A DNA stretch of 64,000 bases. Origin: Pannonibacter sp051860505 (lineage in GTDB: Bacteria; Pseudomonadota; Alphaproteobacteria; Rhizobiales; Stappiaceae). A program made the translations under genes and the position numbers. Below, in pieces: positions 9,811 through 18,993 of the stretch (positions are counted from its first letter, which is position 1; every line of letters begins with the position of its first letter). The stretch is from contig NZ_JBHYDX010000010.1 of NCBI RefSeq assembly GCF_051860505.1, positions 62,001-126,000 on the forward strand, read 5' to 3'. The notes under the pieces are model-generated. The model had not been told where the DNA came from, ran no database searches, and worked only from the letters and a program-made list of their open reading frames with translations.

Positions 9811-10734
9811 TCAATCAAAGCGAACACGCGGATCAAGGACCGCATAGAGCAGGTCCACGATCAGGTTGAACAGGATCACGAAACAGGCAACGACCACGAC
9901 GGTGCCCATCACCAGCGTGTAGTCGCGGTTAAGGGCGCCCTGTACGAAGTACCGCCCGATCCCCGGAATGCCGAAGATGGTTTCAACCACCACCGACCCG
10001 GTCAGCAGCGCCGCCGCAGCAGGCCCGAGGTAGGAGACAACCGGCAAGATCGCCCCGCGCAATGCGTGGACAACAATCACCGTATAAGACGACAGACCAT
10101 AGGCACGGGCCGTGCGCACATGATTGGAGCGCAGCGCTTCGATCATCGAGCCACGCGTCAGCCGCGCCACGACGGCAATCTGCGGCAGAGCCAGAGTGAC
10201 GACGGGAAGGATCGTGTTGACGATGGCCCCGCCATTCCAGCCACCAACCGGCAACCAGCCGAGCCAGACGCCGAGGATCAGGGTCAGCACCGGGGCAACC
10301 ACGAAGTTCGGCACCGTGACGCCGAGTGTTGCTGCTGCCATCACCGCATAGTCAGTGCCATGGTTCTGGCGCAGGGCCGCGACGACGCCCAGAATTCCGC
10401 CAACGACCAGCGCAAGCGCGAGGGCCGTCAGGCCGAGCTGGATGGAGATCGGCAGGCTGGCTGCGAACAATTCGTTGATGGAGAAATCGCGGAAATAGAA
10501 GCTCGGGCCGAAGTCGAGCTGCGCCACGCTCTTCAGGTAGATGAGATACTGCTGCCAGAGCGGCTCATCGAGATGATAGATCCGGTTGAGGTTTTCCATC
10601 ACCTTGGCTTCCAACGGCCGCTCAAGATCGAACGGGCCACCCGGCGCAATGCGGATCAGGAAGAAGGAAATGGTAACGATCAGGAACAGCGTCGGGATTG
10701 CCCCGAGCAGCCTTTCCAGCACGTAGCGCAACAT
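9811..10734 (-). CDS. Peptide ABC importer permease (OppB type)
   Basis: A 307-residue inner-membrane permease with six predicted helices. It shows the OppB N-terminus (MLRYVLERLLGAIPTLFLI), the motif APGGPFD, and an EAA-type loop (TARAYGLSSYTVIVVHALR). The C-terminal RDYTLVMGTV...DPRVRFD block is typical. Translation probably starts at ATG 10734, behind AGGGCAGGG. It is separated from the upstream oppA by 164 bases that contain a hairpin, so its expression may be lower than that of the binding protein. Confidence 0.93.
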   Translation of the reverse strand: MLRYVLERLLGAIPTLFLIVTISFFLIRIAPGGPFDLERPLEAKVMENLNRIYHLDEPLWQQYLIYLKSVAQLDFGPSFYFRDFSINELFAASLPISIQLGLTALALALVVGGILGVVAALRQNHGTDYAVMAAATLGVTVPNFVVAPVLTLILGVWLGWLPVGGWNGGAIVNTILPVVTLALPQIAVVARLTRGSMIEALRSNHVRTARAYGLSSYTVIVVHALRGAILPVVSYLGPAAAALLTGSVVVETIFGIPGIGRYFVQGALNRDYTLVMGTVVVVACFVILFNLIVDLLYAVLDPRVRFD

Positions 10735-10850
10735 GGCCCTGCCCTTAAAGTTTTCTTGTTCAGCTCAAAGCTCGGCTGCGGTCCGATCCCGTCAGCGACG
10801 GCAAGACCGGTGCGCGCGGCATCCATGGCCTGCGCATTTCATGTCCGCAG

Positions 10851-10885
10851 AAAAGCCGGCCGCGCATTTACCATCGCGACCGGCT
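10851..10885 (-). terminator. Intra-operon hairpin (attenuator) after oppA
   Basis: On the minus strand AGCCGGTCGCG and CGCGGCCGGCT form a stem (10854-10864 with 10875-10885, one bulge), followed by TTTTC. It lies 14 bases after the oppA stop and before oppB. It may thus end part of the transcripts and give the binding protein in excess. Confidence 0.6.
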
Positions 10886-10898
10886 CCTGACGAGTGCC

Positions 10899-12485
10899 TT
10901 ATTCCGAAATGCTCATGAAGCGGGTCGGATGCACGTCCTGCAGGTTGGTCTCAAAGCCCTTGAGCTTCGGGGACACCAGGTTCTTCGATGCGTAGTAGAG
11001 CATCGGGATGAACGGCAGGTCGTCCATGAACATGGTCTCGGCCTGCTTCAGGATTTCGGCGCGCTTTTCAAGGTCGGTCGTTGCGGCCGCCTCATCCATC
11101 AGCTTGTCATAGTCCGGGTTGGCATAGTTCGCGTAGTTGAAGCCGTCATTGTCGGATTCAACGAGGAACAGGAAGTTCTGCGGGTCGGAGTAGTCGCCGA
11201 TCCAGCCGGCACGGGCGAGATCGAAGGCCCCCTTGTCACGCAGATGCGCATAGTGGGTCTTCAGGTCCGTGTTGAGCAGTGTCACTTCAACACCAAGCGG
11301 CTTCCACATGTCAGCCAGGGCGACCGACGTGTTCTTGTGGTTTTCCGAGGTGTTGTAGCGGATCTCGATCTTCAGCGGCTTGTCCGGGCCGTAGCCTGCA
11401 GCCTTCAGCAGCTCGGCAGCCTTTTCCTCGCGGTCGATCTGCGACATGTCCTTGTAGGACGCGAACGCCGGCTCACCGTAGTTGTTGATGCCCGGAGGAA
11501 CCAGGGAGTAGGCCGACACCATGGTGCCACCCCAGATTTCCTCGGCGAGGAAGTCGCGATCAACAGCCATGGAGAGAGCCTGACGGACCTCCTTCTTGGC
11601 CAGCGACTCGTTCTTCATGTTGACGGCGAAATAGTAGGTGCCGAGATACGGGGCAACCTTGAACTGGTCGCCCAGTTCCTTGCGGATGAAGTCAACCTGC
11701 TCGGTCGGGATGTCATCGTTGGAGTGCAGTTCACCGGCCTGGAAGCGGCGCAGCGCAGCGCCACGGTCTTCGGTCGGGTGGAACATCACCGTGTCGATCT
11801 TGACGTTGGCAGCGTCATGGAAGTTCGGGTTCTTGACCGCCTTGATGTGGGAGTTCGGGACGAACTCCTTCAGCACGAACGGGCCATTGCTGACGAAGAA
11901 CTCCGGCTTGACGAAGTCGGTGCCGTGCTTCTGCACGGTCGCCGGATGGACCGGCAGGCCGGTCTGGTGGGCCAGAAGATCGACGAAGTAGGGCGTGGGA
12001 GCCTTCAGGGTGATCTCAAGGGTGAGGTCGTCGACAGCCTTCACGCCCAGCTCTTCCGGCTTGGCGGTGCCTTTGTTGACTTCCTCAGCGTTCAGGATCG
12101 GGTAGAGGATGTTGGCGTATTTCGCGCCAGTCTCCGGGTTCATGATCCGCTGCAGCGAGAACACGAAGTCGCCGGCAACGACCGGATCACCGTTCGACCA
12201 CTTGGCGTTCTGGCGCAGCTTGAAGGTCAGGGTCTTGCCGTCGGCAGAGGTCGACCAGCTCTCGGCAACGCCGGGGATGATCTCGCCACCGGCGGAATAG
12301 GCCACGAGACCTTCGTAAAGGTCGCGCAGGATATGGGCTTCGACAACCGTCGAGGTCTTGTGCTGATCCAGGGTCTCGGGATCACCAGAATTACCGCGGT
12401 GGTAGACCACCTCGGCCATGGCGCTCATCGATGTAGCGGCCATGAGGGCCGTCGCCAGAATGGACATCCGGGCTGATTTGAACAT
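10899..12485 (-). CDS. Periplasmic peptide-binding protein (OppA type, SBP family 5)
   Basis: A 528-residue exported solute-binding protein. A classical signal peptide ends around residue 24 (SMSAMA-E). The cluster C binding-protein landmarks are present: NSGDPETLDQHKTST, VAESWSTSADGKTLTFKLR, WSNGDPVVAGDFVFSLQRI, and LSMAVDRDFLAEEIWGG. It delivers peptides to OppBC. It is the first gene of the operon, with a strong GAGGGGAG Shine-Dalgarno 8 bases before ATG 12485. The SNDDIPTEQ region and the paired Trp/Asp segments resemble E. coli OppA more than DppA. This is inference from motif layout only. Confidence 0.93.
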   Translation of the reverse strand: MFKSARMSILATALMAATSMSAMAEVVYHRGNSGDPETLDQHKTSTVVEAHILRDLYEGLVAYSAGGEIIPGVAESWSTSADGKTLTFKLRQNAKWSNGDPVVAGDFVFSLQRIMNPETGAKYANILYPILNAEEVNKGTAKPEELGVKAVDDLTLEITLKAPTPYFVDLLAHQTGLPVHPATVQKHGTDFVKPEFFVSNGPFVLKEFVPNSHIKAVKNPNFHDAANVKIDTVMFHPTEDRGAALRRFQAGELHSNDDIPTEQVDFIRKELGDQFKVAPYLGTYYFAVNMKNESLAKKEVRQALSMAVDRDFLAEEIWGGTMVSAYSLVPPGINNYGEPAFASYKDMSQIDREEKAAELLKAAGYGPDKPLKIEIRYNTSENHKNTSVALADMWKPLGVEVTLLNTDLKTHYAHLRDKGAFDLARAGWIGDYSDPQNFLFLVESDNDGFNYANYANPDYDKLMDEAAATTDLEKRAEILKQAETMFMDDLPFIPMLYYASKNLVSPKLKGFETNLQDVHPTRFMSISE

Positions 12486-12880
12486 GTTTTATCTCCCCTC
12501 TTCGCAATTGAAGGCTACCTGTACCGGTAGGGTGCCGACGATTCCACGTGACCGTTTCGAGATCAACCGTACCGCAACGGCGCTTTCCGCGTTCTGCGAT
12601 GAATAAGCGAATTTCATCCGGTTAACAGTTCATTCAGGAAATTATATTCACCCCCGACTTCACCTGGACAACCATCTTTCAATCTGGATTTGCAGGCTTC
12701 CCGCACCGGCACCAAGGACTCAACCGTTGTCCACAGGGCCCAGGCCGTGACGGCATCGCCTAAAAAAGACAAAAACATTCCAGCGCAATCGCGTGCCTCT
12801 TGCAACGGGGCTCAAGATGGCGTTCCTCTCGCGGCAACAGCACGGCCTTGCCCGTCTCCGCCTTCTAGCACCGGAATTCC
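12486..12880. other. Intergenic region between oppA and the ABC-F gene
   Basis: This 395-base divergent region must carry the opp promoter and the promoter of the ABC-F gene. A TACCGGTA palindrome at about 12521-12528 lies close to oppA. An A-rich run (CCTAAAAAAGACAAAAAC) near 12759 precedes the ABC-F gene. No coding frame or riboswitch is convincing. Confidence 0.45.
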
Positions 12881-14695
12881 ATGGCTCCTCCGCTTCTGAT
12901 CCTGCGTGACATTCACCTCACCTTCGGCTCGACCCCGCTTCTGACAGGAGCTGACCTCAGTGTTTCGGAAGGGGACCGGCTCTGTCTCGTCGGCCGCAAC
13001 GGGTCCGGCAAGTCGACCCTGCTGAAGATTGCTGCCGGCCTCATCGAGGCCGATCAGGGCGAGTTCTTCCTGCAGCCCGGCCGCACCTTGCGCTATCTGC
13101 CGCAGGAGCCCGACCTGTCCGCCTATGCCACCATCCTGGATTATGTGAACGACGGGCTTGCGCCCGGCGATGATCCCTATCGCGCGCCTTATCTGCTGGA
13201 AGTCCTGGGTCTCACCGGCAAGGAGGATCCCAGAAGCCTGTCCGGTGGCGAGGCACGCCGCGCGGCGCTGGCCCGCGCGCTTGCCCCTGAACCGGACATC
13301 CTTCTGCTGGACGAACCAACCAACCATCTCGACCTGCCGGCCATCGAATGGCTGGAAAGCGAATTGAAGGGGCTGAAGTCAGCCATCGTGCTGATCTCGC
13401 ATGACCGGCGGTTCCTGGAAAATCTCTCCCGTGCCACCATCTGGGTCGACCGGGGCACCACCCGGCGCATGGACCGGGGCTTCGAGCATTTCGAGGCCTG
13501 GCGGGACGAGGTGTTCGAGCAGGAGGAACGCGACCAGCAGAAACTCGCGCAGCAGATCAAGCGCGAGGAACACTGGATGCGTTATGGCGTCACCGCCCGG
13601 CGCAAGCGCAACATGCGCCGGGTGCGCGAACTGTCCGATCTGCGCGACAAGGCCCGTAATCACCGGGGACCGCAAGGCTCTGCCAAGCTGACCGTCACCG
13701 AGGGAGAGACCTCGGGCAAGCTGGTTGTCGAGGCCAAGTCCGCCTCCAAGACCTATGGCGAGCGGACCATCGTCGCCAATTTCTCCACCCGGATCCAGCG
13801 CGGCGACCGTGTCGGTTTCATCGGCGCCAATGGTGCCGGCAAGACGACACTGCTGAAGATGCTGACCGGCGAACTCGCTCCTGATACGGGCAGCATCCGG
13901 CTCGGCACCAACCTGCAGATGGTGACGCTCGACCAGAAGCGCGAGAAGCTCAATCCGGACGAAACGCTGTCGAATGTCCTCACCGGCGGGCGCGGCGACA
14001 CCGTGGTGCTCGGCACCGAGACCAAGCACGTGATCGCCTATATGAAGGACTTCCTGTTCGCCCCCGAACAGGCAAGAACACCCGTCGGCGTGCTCTCTGG
14101 TGGCGAGCGGGCCCGTGCGATGCTGGCCCGCGCGCTGGCCAGCCCGTCCAACATCATGGTGCTGGACGAACCGACCAACGACCTTGACCTGGAAACACTG
14201 GACCTGCTTCAGGAACTGCTTGGCGACTATGACGGCACGGTCCTGCTCGTCAGCCACGACCGTGACTTCCTGGACCGGGTGGCGACCTCGGTCATCGTGT
14301 CAGAGGGGGAAGGCAAGTGGCAGGAATACGCCGGCGGCTATTCCGACATGGTGGCCCAGCGCGGCGAGGGCGTCACCGCCCGCAAGGTTGCCGAGAAGCA
14401 GCAGGCCAAGGCGGCCCGTGCCGCCGATCCGGCTCCCGCAGCCAAGGCTCCCGCGAAGACAAGACTGTCCTTCAGCCAGCTCCACCTGCTGAAAACCCTG
14501 CCGGGCACCATCGAGACCCTGACGAAGAAGCTGGAAAAACTCCAGACCGAGATGGCCGACCCCGCGCTCTACACCAAAAACCCCGACCGCTTCGCCAAGC
14601 TCTCAGCCGAAATCACCAAGCTGACCGGCGAAAAGGATGCGGCCGAGGAACAGTGGCTGGAACTGGAGATGCTGAAGGAAGAAGCGGAGGGGTGA
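12881..14695 (+). CDS. uup: ABC-F family ATPase, Uup type
   Basis: A 604-residue soluble protein with two ABC domains and no membrane segments. Domain 1 has GRNGSGKS (about residues 39-46) and LSGGEARRAALARAL; domain 2 has GANGAGKT and LSGGERARAMLARAL. Both have LLDEPTNHLDL-type Walker B motifs. The inter-domain ABC-F linker is rich in Arg (RKRNMRRVRELSDLR). After an Ala/Pro-rich hinge, the last 75 residues form a coiled-coil (TIETLTKKLEKLQTEM), the DNA-binding tail of Uup proteins. ABC-F proteins act on ribosomes; Uup is also linked to precise transposon excision. Uup is preferred over EttA because of the coiled-coil tail. Confidence 0.88.
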   Translation: MAPPLLILRDIHLTFGSTPLLTGADLSVSEGDRLCLVGRNGSGKSTLLKIAAGLIEADQGEFFLQPGRTLRYLPQEPDLSAYATILDYVNDGLAPGDDPYRAPYLLEVLGLTGKEDPRSLSGGEARRAALARALAPEPDILLLDEPTNHLDLPAIEWLESELKGLKSAIVLISHDRRFLENLSRATIWVDRGTTRRMDRGFEHFEAWRDEVFEQEERDQQKLAQQIKREEHWMRYGVTARRKRNMRRVRELSDLRDKARNHRGPQGSAKLTVTEGETSGKLVVEAKSASKTYGERTIVANFSTRIQRGDRVGFIGANGAGKTTLLKMLTGELAPDTGSIRLGTNLQMVTLDQKREKLNPDETLSNVLTGGRGDTVVLGTETKHVIAYMKDFLFAPEQARTPVGVLSGGERARAMLARALASPSNIMVLDEPTNDLDLETLDLLQELLGDYDGTVLLVSHDRDFLDRVATSVIVSEGEGKWQEYAGGYSDMVAQRGEGVTARKVAEKQQAKAARAADPAPAAKAPAKTRLSFSQLHLLKTLPGTIETLTKKLEKLQTEMADPALYTKNPDRFAKLSAEITKLTGEKDAAEEQWLELEMLKEEAEG

Positions 14696-14696
14696 A

Positions 14697-14716
14697 TGCC
14701 CGGCATTTGCCGGGCT
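14697..14716. terminator. Candidate bidirectional hairpin
   Basis: GCCCGGC (14698-14704) pairs with GCCGGGC (14709-14715) directly after the ABC-F stop. The flanking T-tract is poor on both strands. It lies between convergent genes, which supports a terminator role only weakly. Confidence 0.4.
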
Positions 14717-14732
14717 TGGCACGATTACTGGC

Positions 14733-15032
14733 TTAGGAGTTCGGCGAAGCAAGTCCGGCAACCGCTTCGTCGATTCGGGATGAGAAGGTCATCAACTGGC
14801 CTCCGATGGTTGTCTCGAGGTGTGCGAGCCGACCGCTGAGCTCCGCCTTGAGCATGACCTCGATGTCATCGCGAGTCTCGCTCACTCGCCGTTCAATCCG
14901 GCGGCTGTATTCAACGGTCTGCACCGCAAGCGAGCGTATGTCGGACACGTCCTTGCGCAAGAGGCGCAGTTCGTCGAGCACCTGCTGTTGCTGGCGCAGT
15001 ACAAACTCAAGGTCGATCGTGCTTTGGGCCAT
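14733..15032 (-). CDS. Small coiled-coil hypothetical protein
   Basis: A 99-residue protein starting at ATG 15032, chosen because a perfect AGGAGG lies 6 bases upstream. The sequence is almost entirely helical: an N-terminal segment with RQQQQVLDELRLLRKDVSD, then heptad-like patterns with RRIERRVSETRDDIEVMLKA. This suggests a soluble coiled-coil oligomer. There is no signal peptide or membrane segment. It is transcribed on the minus strand after rsuA, 98 bases downstream of it. I do not recognise a named family. The strong ribosome-binding site makes it a real gene in my view. Confidence 0.7.
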   Translation of the reverse strand: MAQSTIDLEFVLRQQQQVLDELRLLRKDVSDIRSLAVQTVEYSRRIERRVSETRDDIEVMLKAELSGRLAHLETTIGGQLMTFSSRIDEAVAGLASPNS

Positions 15033-15130
15033 TGCCTGCCTCCTGCACTGAAGGATGCAGAACCGCGCGTCGATTGGCAAATGCCAATCGACCTCAACCG
15101 CTTAAAATTCGCCCTCGGCAGCCCTTCCGC

Positions 15131-15832
15131 CTACTCCCCGAACACCTTCGCCAGATCGCCGGCATCCAGCAGCCGCCACTTGCCTTCCTCCAGGCCCTCC
15201 AGCGTGAGGTTGCCGATCCTGATGCGGGCAAGAGCGTTCACGTGGTTGCCGGTGGCGGCGAACATGCGGCGGACCTGATGATAGCGGCCCTCGTGCAACG
15301 TGAGGCGGGCGTGTTTCTCGCCCAGAACTTCCAGTTCGGCCGGCTTCAACGGCTTGTCATCGCTCTCCAGCATCATGCCGCCCGAGGCAAACAGCACGCC
15401 CTCGTCGCCCTTCAGGGGCCGGTCCAGCATGGCTTCGTATACCTTGGGCACCTCGGCCTTCGGACTGATGATCCGATGCAGCAGTGTCCCGTCATCGGTG
15501 AACAGCAGTGCGCCGGAGGTCTCGCGGTCCAGCCGGCCAACTGTCGACAACACCGGCTTGCGATAGCGAAACCGGTCAGGCAGGAGATCATAAACCAGCT
15601 TGCCTTGATCCTTGGTGGAACAGGTGTAGCCGACAGGCTTGTTCAGCAGAAGCACCATGCCTTGCGCCGGATCCAGTGGCTCGTCGTCGAACAGGATGTC
15701 GTCGTGATCGTTGCGGGCGTCCGGTTTCAGCGCATTGCCCGCGCGGTCTGTGACCCAGCCGTTGCGAATGACCGTCTGGATCTCCTTGCGCGTGCCGTAG
15801 CCGAGATTGGCCAGAAGCTTCACCAGCCTCAT
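15131..15832 (-). CDS. rsuA: Pseudouridine synthase, RsuA/RluB family (16S rRNA U516 type)
   Basis: A 233-residue RNA-modifying enzyme. The N-terminus is an S4-like RNA-binding module (MRLVKLLANLGYGTRKEIQ). The catalytic domain contains LLLNKPVGYTCSTKD and GRLDRETSGALLFT, with the catalytic aspartate in GRLDRET. It continues to VPKVYEAML and the family motif EGRYHQVRRMFAA. RsuA isomerises U516 of 16S rRNA to pseudouridine. RluB/E/F relatives act on 23S rRNA, but the short length and absence of extra tails favour RsuA. Its start overlaps the end of the upstream methyltransferase gene by 4 bases, suggesting translational coupling of two RNA-modification enzymes. Confidence 0.85.
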   Translation of the reverse strand: MRLVKLLANLGYGTRKEIQTVIRNGWVTDRAGNALKPDARNDHDDILFDDEPLDPAQGMVLLLNKPVGYTCSTKDQGKLVYDLLPDRFRYRKPVLSTVGRLDRETSGALLFTDDGTLLHRIISPKAEVPKVYEAMLDRPLKGDEGVLFASGGMMLESDDKPLKPAELEVLGEKHARLTLHEGRYHQVRRMFAATGNHVNALARIRIGNLTLEGLEEGKWRLLDAGDLAKVFGE

Positions 15833-16875
15833 TTGCCGCGGGCCTTGCGCGCATGGATGACCTTGAAGCCCCCTTCATCGGCGACAATGGTCATCTCGGC
15901 GAAGACCTCGTTGATGACGCCCTCGTAAGGCAGGTGGCGGTTTGCGACCATCCACAGGTTGCCACCAGGCTTCAGTCCCTTGGCGGCGGCGCGGATAAAG
16001 GCATGGCCGACATCGGTCCGGTCGGCCTTGGTCGCCTGATGAAACGGCGGGTTCATGACAATGAAATCATGCGGCCGGCCGAGCCCCTTGGTGACGTCGG
16101 CCCAGAAGAACTGCAAGTGACGCGGTGCGGCCTCGGCAGCCAGGTTCTGACGCGCCAGATCCAGCGCGCGCTTCTCGGCCTCATAGAGGTCCAGCGCAGC
16201 CACCTTCGGACACCGGGCCAGCACCCCGGCCGTCAACACGCCGAAGCCGGCGCCCAGATCCGCACCGATGCCGGACAGGCCAACAGGCAGCGTTCGGACG
16301 AGAAGCTCTGTCGCCGCATCGACATGGTCCCAGGCAAACAGGCCCGGGCGACTGACGAAGCGGCCATCCAGGATCGGACGCGGCGCATCGCCCTCGGCCC
16401 ACTCTGCCTGCAGCGAGGCATTCAGCCGCGCATCATCGCGGATCGCCCAGACCACACGGCACTTGGCCTTGGACTGCTTGCCTTCAAGCGCTCCGGCCAG
16501 CGCCTCGACATCACTTTCGAACGCCTTGGCGCCTTCGGTATTGGCGGCACACAGGACAACGCGGCCGCCCGGCGCCACACGGCGGAACGCCTCGGCAATG
16601 AGCGCCCGCGCCTCCTGCTTCTGGCGCGGCGGCAGCAGCAGCACCAGGCTGTAGCCTTCGCCACCACACTCGGGCTGCGCTTCATAGCCGCCGGCGGCCA
16701 GCGCCTCGCGGTCGGGGGCGAAACTCTGCACCAGGTCGAGACGGGACTTGTCGAGCAGCCCGAGATCCTTGCCCATGCGGGCGCGCAGGAACAGGATCCG
16801 CTGCGGCGCGTCCGGCAGGTCGAAGGTGCCATTTTCCAGCGGCAGCAGCAGGGTCTCAAGCACCGGATCGGTCAT
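15829..16875 (-). CDS. Class I SAM-dependent methyltransferase, RsmC-like
   Basis: A 348-residue protein with two related domains as in RsmC/RlmG. The N-terminal half is a degenerate methyltransferase fold. The C-terminal half carries the active one: GIGADLGAGFGVLTAGVLA (SAM-binding loop) and FIVMNPPFHQ, the NPPF motif of N2-guanine or N6-adenine methylation. RsmC makes m2G1207 in 16S rRNA, and the adjacency and 4-base overlap with rsuA support an rRNA target. It probably shares a transcript with the GDYXXLXY and DUF2157 genes upstream, 61 bases away. Confidence 0.82.
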   Translation of the reverse strand: MTDPVLETLLLPLENGTFDLPDAPQRILFLRARMGKDLGLLDKSRLDLVQSFAPDREALAAGGYEAQPECGGEGYSLVLLLPPRQKQEARALIAEAFRRVAPGGRVVLCAANTEGAKAFESDVEALAGALEGKQSKAKCRVVWAIRDDARLNASLQAEWAEGDAPRPILDGRFVSRPGLFAWDHVDAATELLVRTLPVGLSGIGADLGAGFGVLTAGVLARCPKVAALDLYEAEKRALDLARQNLAAEAAPRHLQFFWADVTKGLGRPHDFIVMNPPFHQATKADRTDVGHAFIRAAAKGLKPGGNLWMVANRHLPYEGVINEVFAEMTIVADEGGFKVIHARKARGK

Positions 16876-16936
16876 TGCGGCAGGTCTCTTGGATTGGAGG
16901 TTCGGGGGCCCCTCATACAGGTGTCAGCGGTCCGGG

Positions 16937-17536
16937 TCAAAAGCCGGCGTCGCTGAGGATCTCCCGGCCATCGACAAGCAGCCGCAAAGGAGCCGAGCGC
17001 CCGGCTCTATCCAGCGAAACCACAAGGTTGATACGCTCCGGAGCCGTGGTCTCGATGGCGAGCCCTTCCCCCTCGGGAACGAAGAATGCATCGATGCCAT
17101 AGTTGACGTTGAGCGCGGTCCCGGGCCGGCGGGTGTACTCGGCGGTTCCGGCGATCACTGGTCCCTTGGCCATGCCGGCATCACGATGAACCGCAACAGG
17201 CTGGAACAGGCCTCCCTCATCAGCGGCCAGCTCGACATAGACCGTCTCGCCAGTCCGGATCTCCTGCTCGAGGCCCGGCAGGGCTGAATCCAGCTGCGTG
17301 ATCGCGAGGTTGATGATCACATAGTCGCCCCGCAGCAGGTCCCGAGGATCAACCGGACGGACTTCAAGCCGCACCTCCTGGCCGAACATATGCACGCTCG
17401 CCCGCTCGGCCAAGGGCAGGCCGATGAGCAAGAGTTGCAGCAGGATGATCAGGCCCCAGCGCAGGTAAGGCGCAGCCAGCATTGACCGGATTGCGCCAAC
17501 CGGACCGGCCGTCCCGGTCTGCGATGCCATCGTCAT
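16937..17536 (-). CDS. GDYXXLXY domain membrane protein
   Basis: A 199-residue protein with one N-terminal membrane anchor (about residues 27-46, GLIILLQLLLIGLPLA) and a periplasmic domain. The domain contains RGDYVIINLAI, matching the GDYXXLXY signature for which the family is named. Proteins of this family nearly always occur next to DUF2157 membrane proteins, as here, where the two genes overlap by 4 bases. The biochemical role is unknown. The start ATG could be residue 1 or the second Met at residue 3 (MASQTG). Confidence 0.85.
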   Translation of the reverse strand: MTMASQTGTAGPVGAIRSMLAAPYLRWGLIILLQLLLIGLPLAERASVHMFGQEVRLEVRPVDPRDLLRGDYVIINLAITQLDSALPGLEQEIRTGETVYVELAADEGGLFQPVAVHRDAGMAKGPVIAGTAEYTRRPGTALNVNYGIDAFFVPEGEGLAIETTAPERINLVVSLDRAGRSAPLRLLVDGREILSDAGF

Positions 17537-18876
17537 GCTGCACCTGCCTTCAGAGCGTCCCGACGCGCGGCTGCCTTGAGGCTGCGGGCGGTAATCAAGG
17601 CCATGCCGATCAACACAAGACCGGCCACAAGGAAGAAGACGGCCTGTCCGAGCAGGCTGCCAATCGTTTCAGACAGCAACCACAGCGCCAGCACCGTGAA
17701 GGCGCCGTGGCCCGCCAGCGTCCAGAACGACTGGTGCGACACGACACCGACCATGGCTATGCCAACGGAAACAGCCAGTCCGAGTGCTGCAGTCAGGACA
17801 ACCTGATGCGGGGCCGAGACCACCATCAGTACGCAAACAACAGCACCGGGCACAGCCAGAAGAACCAACAGCGCTGCGAGGTCCTGCCGGGCCACGGGGA
17901 TCAGCACCCCGATCCCCACCAGCATCAGCACCAGCGCCAGACCAACCGGGACGGCAAGATAGACCGAGGCCGGCAACGGATTTGCACCGTCAAGGGCGAC
18001 AACCAGCGTGATGATAAGAAGCGCCAGAAGGACCAAAAGAGACGCCTCGCTCGCCGAACGGGCAAGCAGCCTCACCCCGCCGCCCCACCTGGCGAAGCGG
18101 GAACCCGAGCCGCTGCCGCGTTCGAGGGCCACAGCCAGCAGGATGATCCCCGCCGGCAAGGCGGACAGACCAATCGACAGGACCCCCTCCTCGCGTGCGC
18201 CCTGCTCGGCCGCCATGAGAAGCCAGCGACCGTAGACAACATAGGCGAGCAGGATCACGCCCCAGCGGGACAGCCGGGCCGGAAAGCGGATGGCATGCGC
18301 CCCGATGGCGACGATCAGGCAAAGGCTCAAGATTCCCTCGCCAAGCCCGAGCGCAGGATGCGCGTCGGCCGCCAGAACCTGCCACATGATTGCAGCCACG
18401 GCAGCAAATGCCAGTGTCATACGGGACTGCCCGAGCCAGGCTGCTGCAAGACTGCCGAAGGTGATCAGCAGCGCGCCGGCGGTCCAGTCCTGCGGCAGGT
18501 GGTAGATCTGCCCCACCAGGGACAGGCCGCCCGTGAAGACCAGCGCGGCAAAGGCCGTGGCAAGGTCTGCAATCCCGTGGCGGCCCAGGGCTGCGGCGCG
18601 GGCGGCAGCAAGATTTGCTCCGATCACCATCGCGGCAATACCAAACAGCCGGACAGCCCGGGGAATGCCATCCCAGTTGGCGGCAATGAAGGCGGTGATT
18701 GCCAGGGCAACGCAAATGACACCGACGCCTGCCAGCGCCATCGGCAACCGGCTGCGGCCATCGCCTTTTCCAGCCTCGGCCAGGATGTGACCGGCCGCGT
18801 CCCGGCTGACCCAGCCGCGCGCGATCCAGGTCTCGATGTCGGCTTTCAGCCGGCGCTGGTAGATCTGGTCGAACAT
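17533..18876 (-). CDS. DUF2157 multi-pass membrane protein
   Basis: I start the protein at ATG 18876 (447 residues), where AAGGGGGG precedes the codon. The longer frame to 18987 lacks such a site. The first 60 residues form the DUF2157 cytoplasmic domain (QRRLKADIETWIARGWVS). Twelve or more hydrophobic helices follow. A LPQDWTAGALL segment and repeated Ala/Leu-rich helices are typical of the family. Function is unknown; it is coupled by a 4-base overlap to the GDYXXLXY gene, suggesting the two form one envelope complex. The operon starts 118 bases after the end of prfC on the same strand. Confidence 0.88.
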   Translation of the reverse strand: MFDQIYQRRLKADIETWIARGWVSRDAAGHILAEAGKGDGRSRLPMALAGVGVICVALAITAFIAANWDGIPRAVRLFGIAAMVIGANLAAARAAALGRHGIADLATAFAALVFTGGLSLVGQIYHLPQDWTAGALLITFGSLAAAWLGQSRMTLAFAAVAAIMWQVLAADAHPALGLGEGILSLCLIVAIGAHAIRFPARLSRWGVILLAYVVYGRWLLMAAEQGAREEGVLSIGLSALPAGIILLAVALERGSGSGSRFARWGGGVRLLARSASEASLLVLLALLIITLVVALDGANPLPASVYLAVPVGLALVLMLVGIGVLIPVARQDLAALLVLLAVPGAVVCVLMVVSAPHQVVLTAALGLAVSVGIAMVGVVSHQSFWTLAGHGAFTVLALWLLSETIGSLLGQAVFFLVAGLVLIGMALITARSLKAAARRDALKAGAA

Positions 18877-18993
18877 TCCGCCCCCCTTGTCGAGCCCGAC
18901 ATTAAGCCGCTTTTCGGCAAATGTCAGGCGCAAGGGAGTTCGATCCTGTCCCGCAGCAAAACCTGTGCGGCGGCGCTGTCGAGGCATCTGGGC

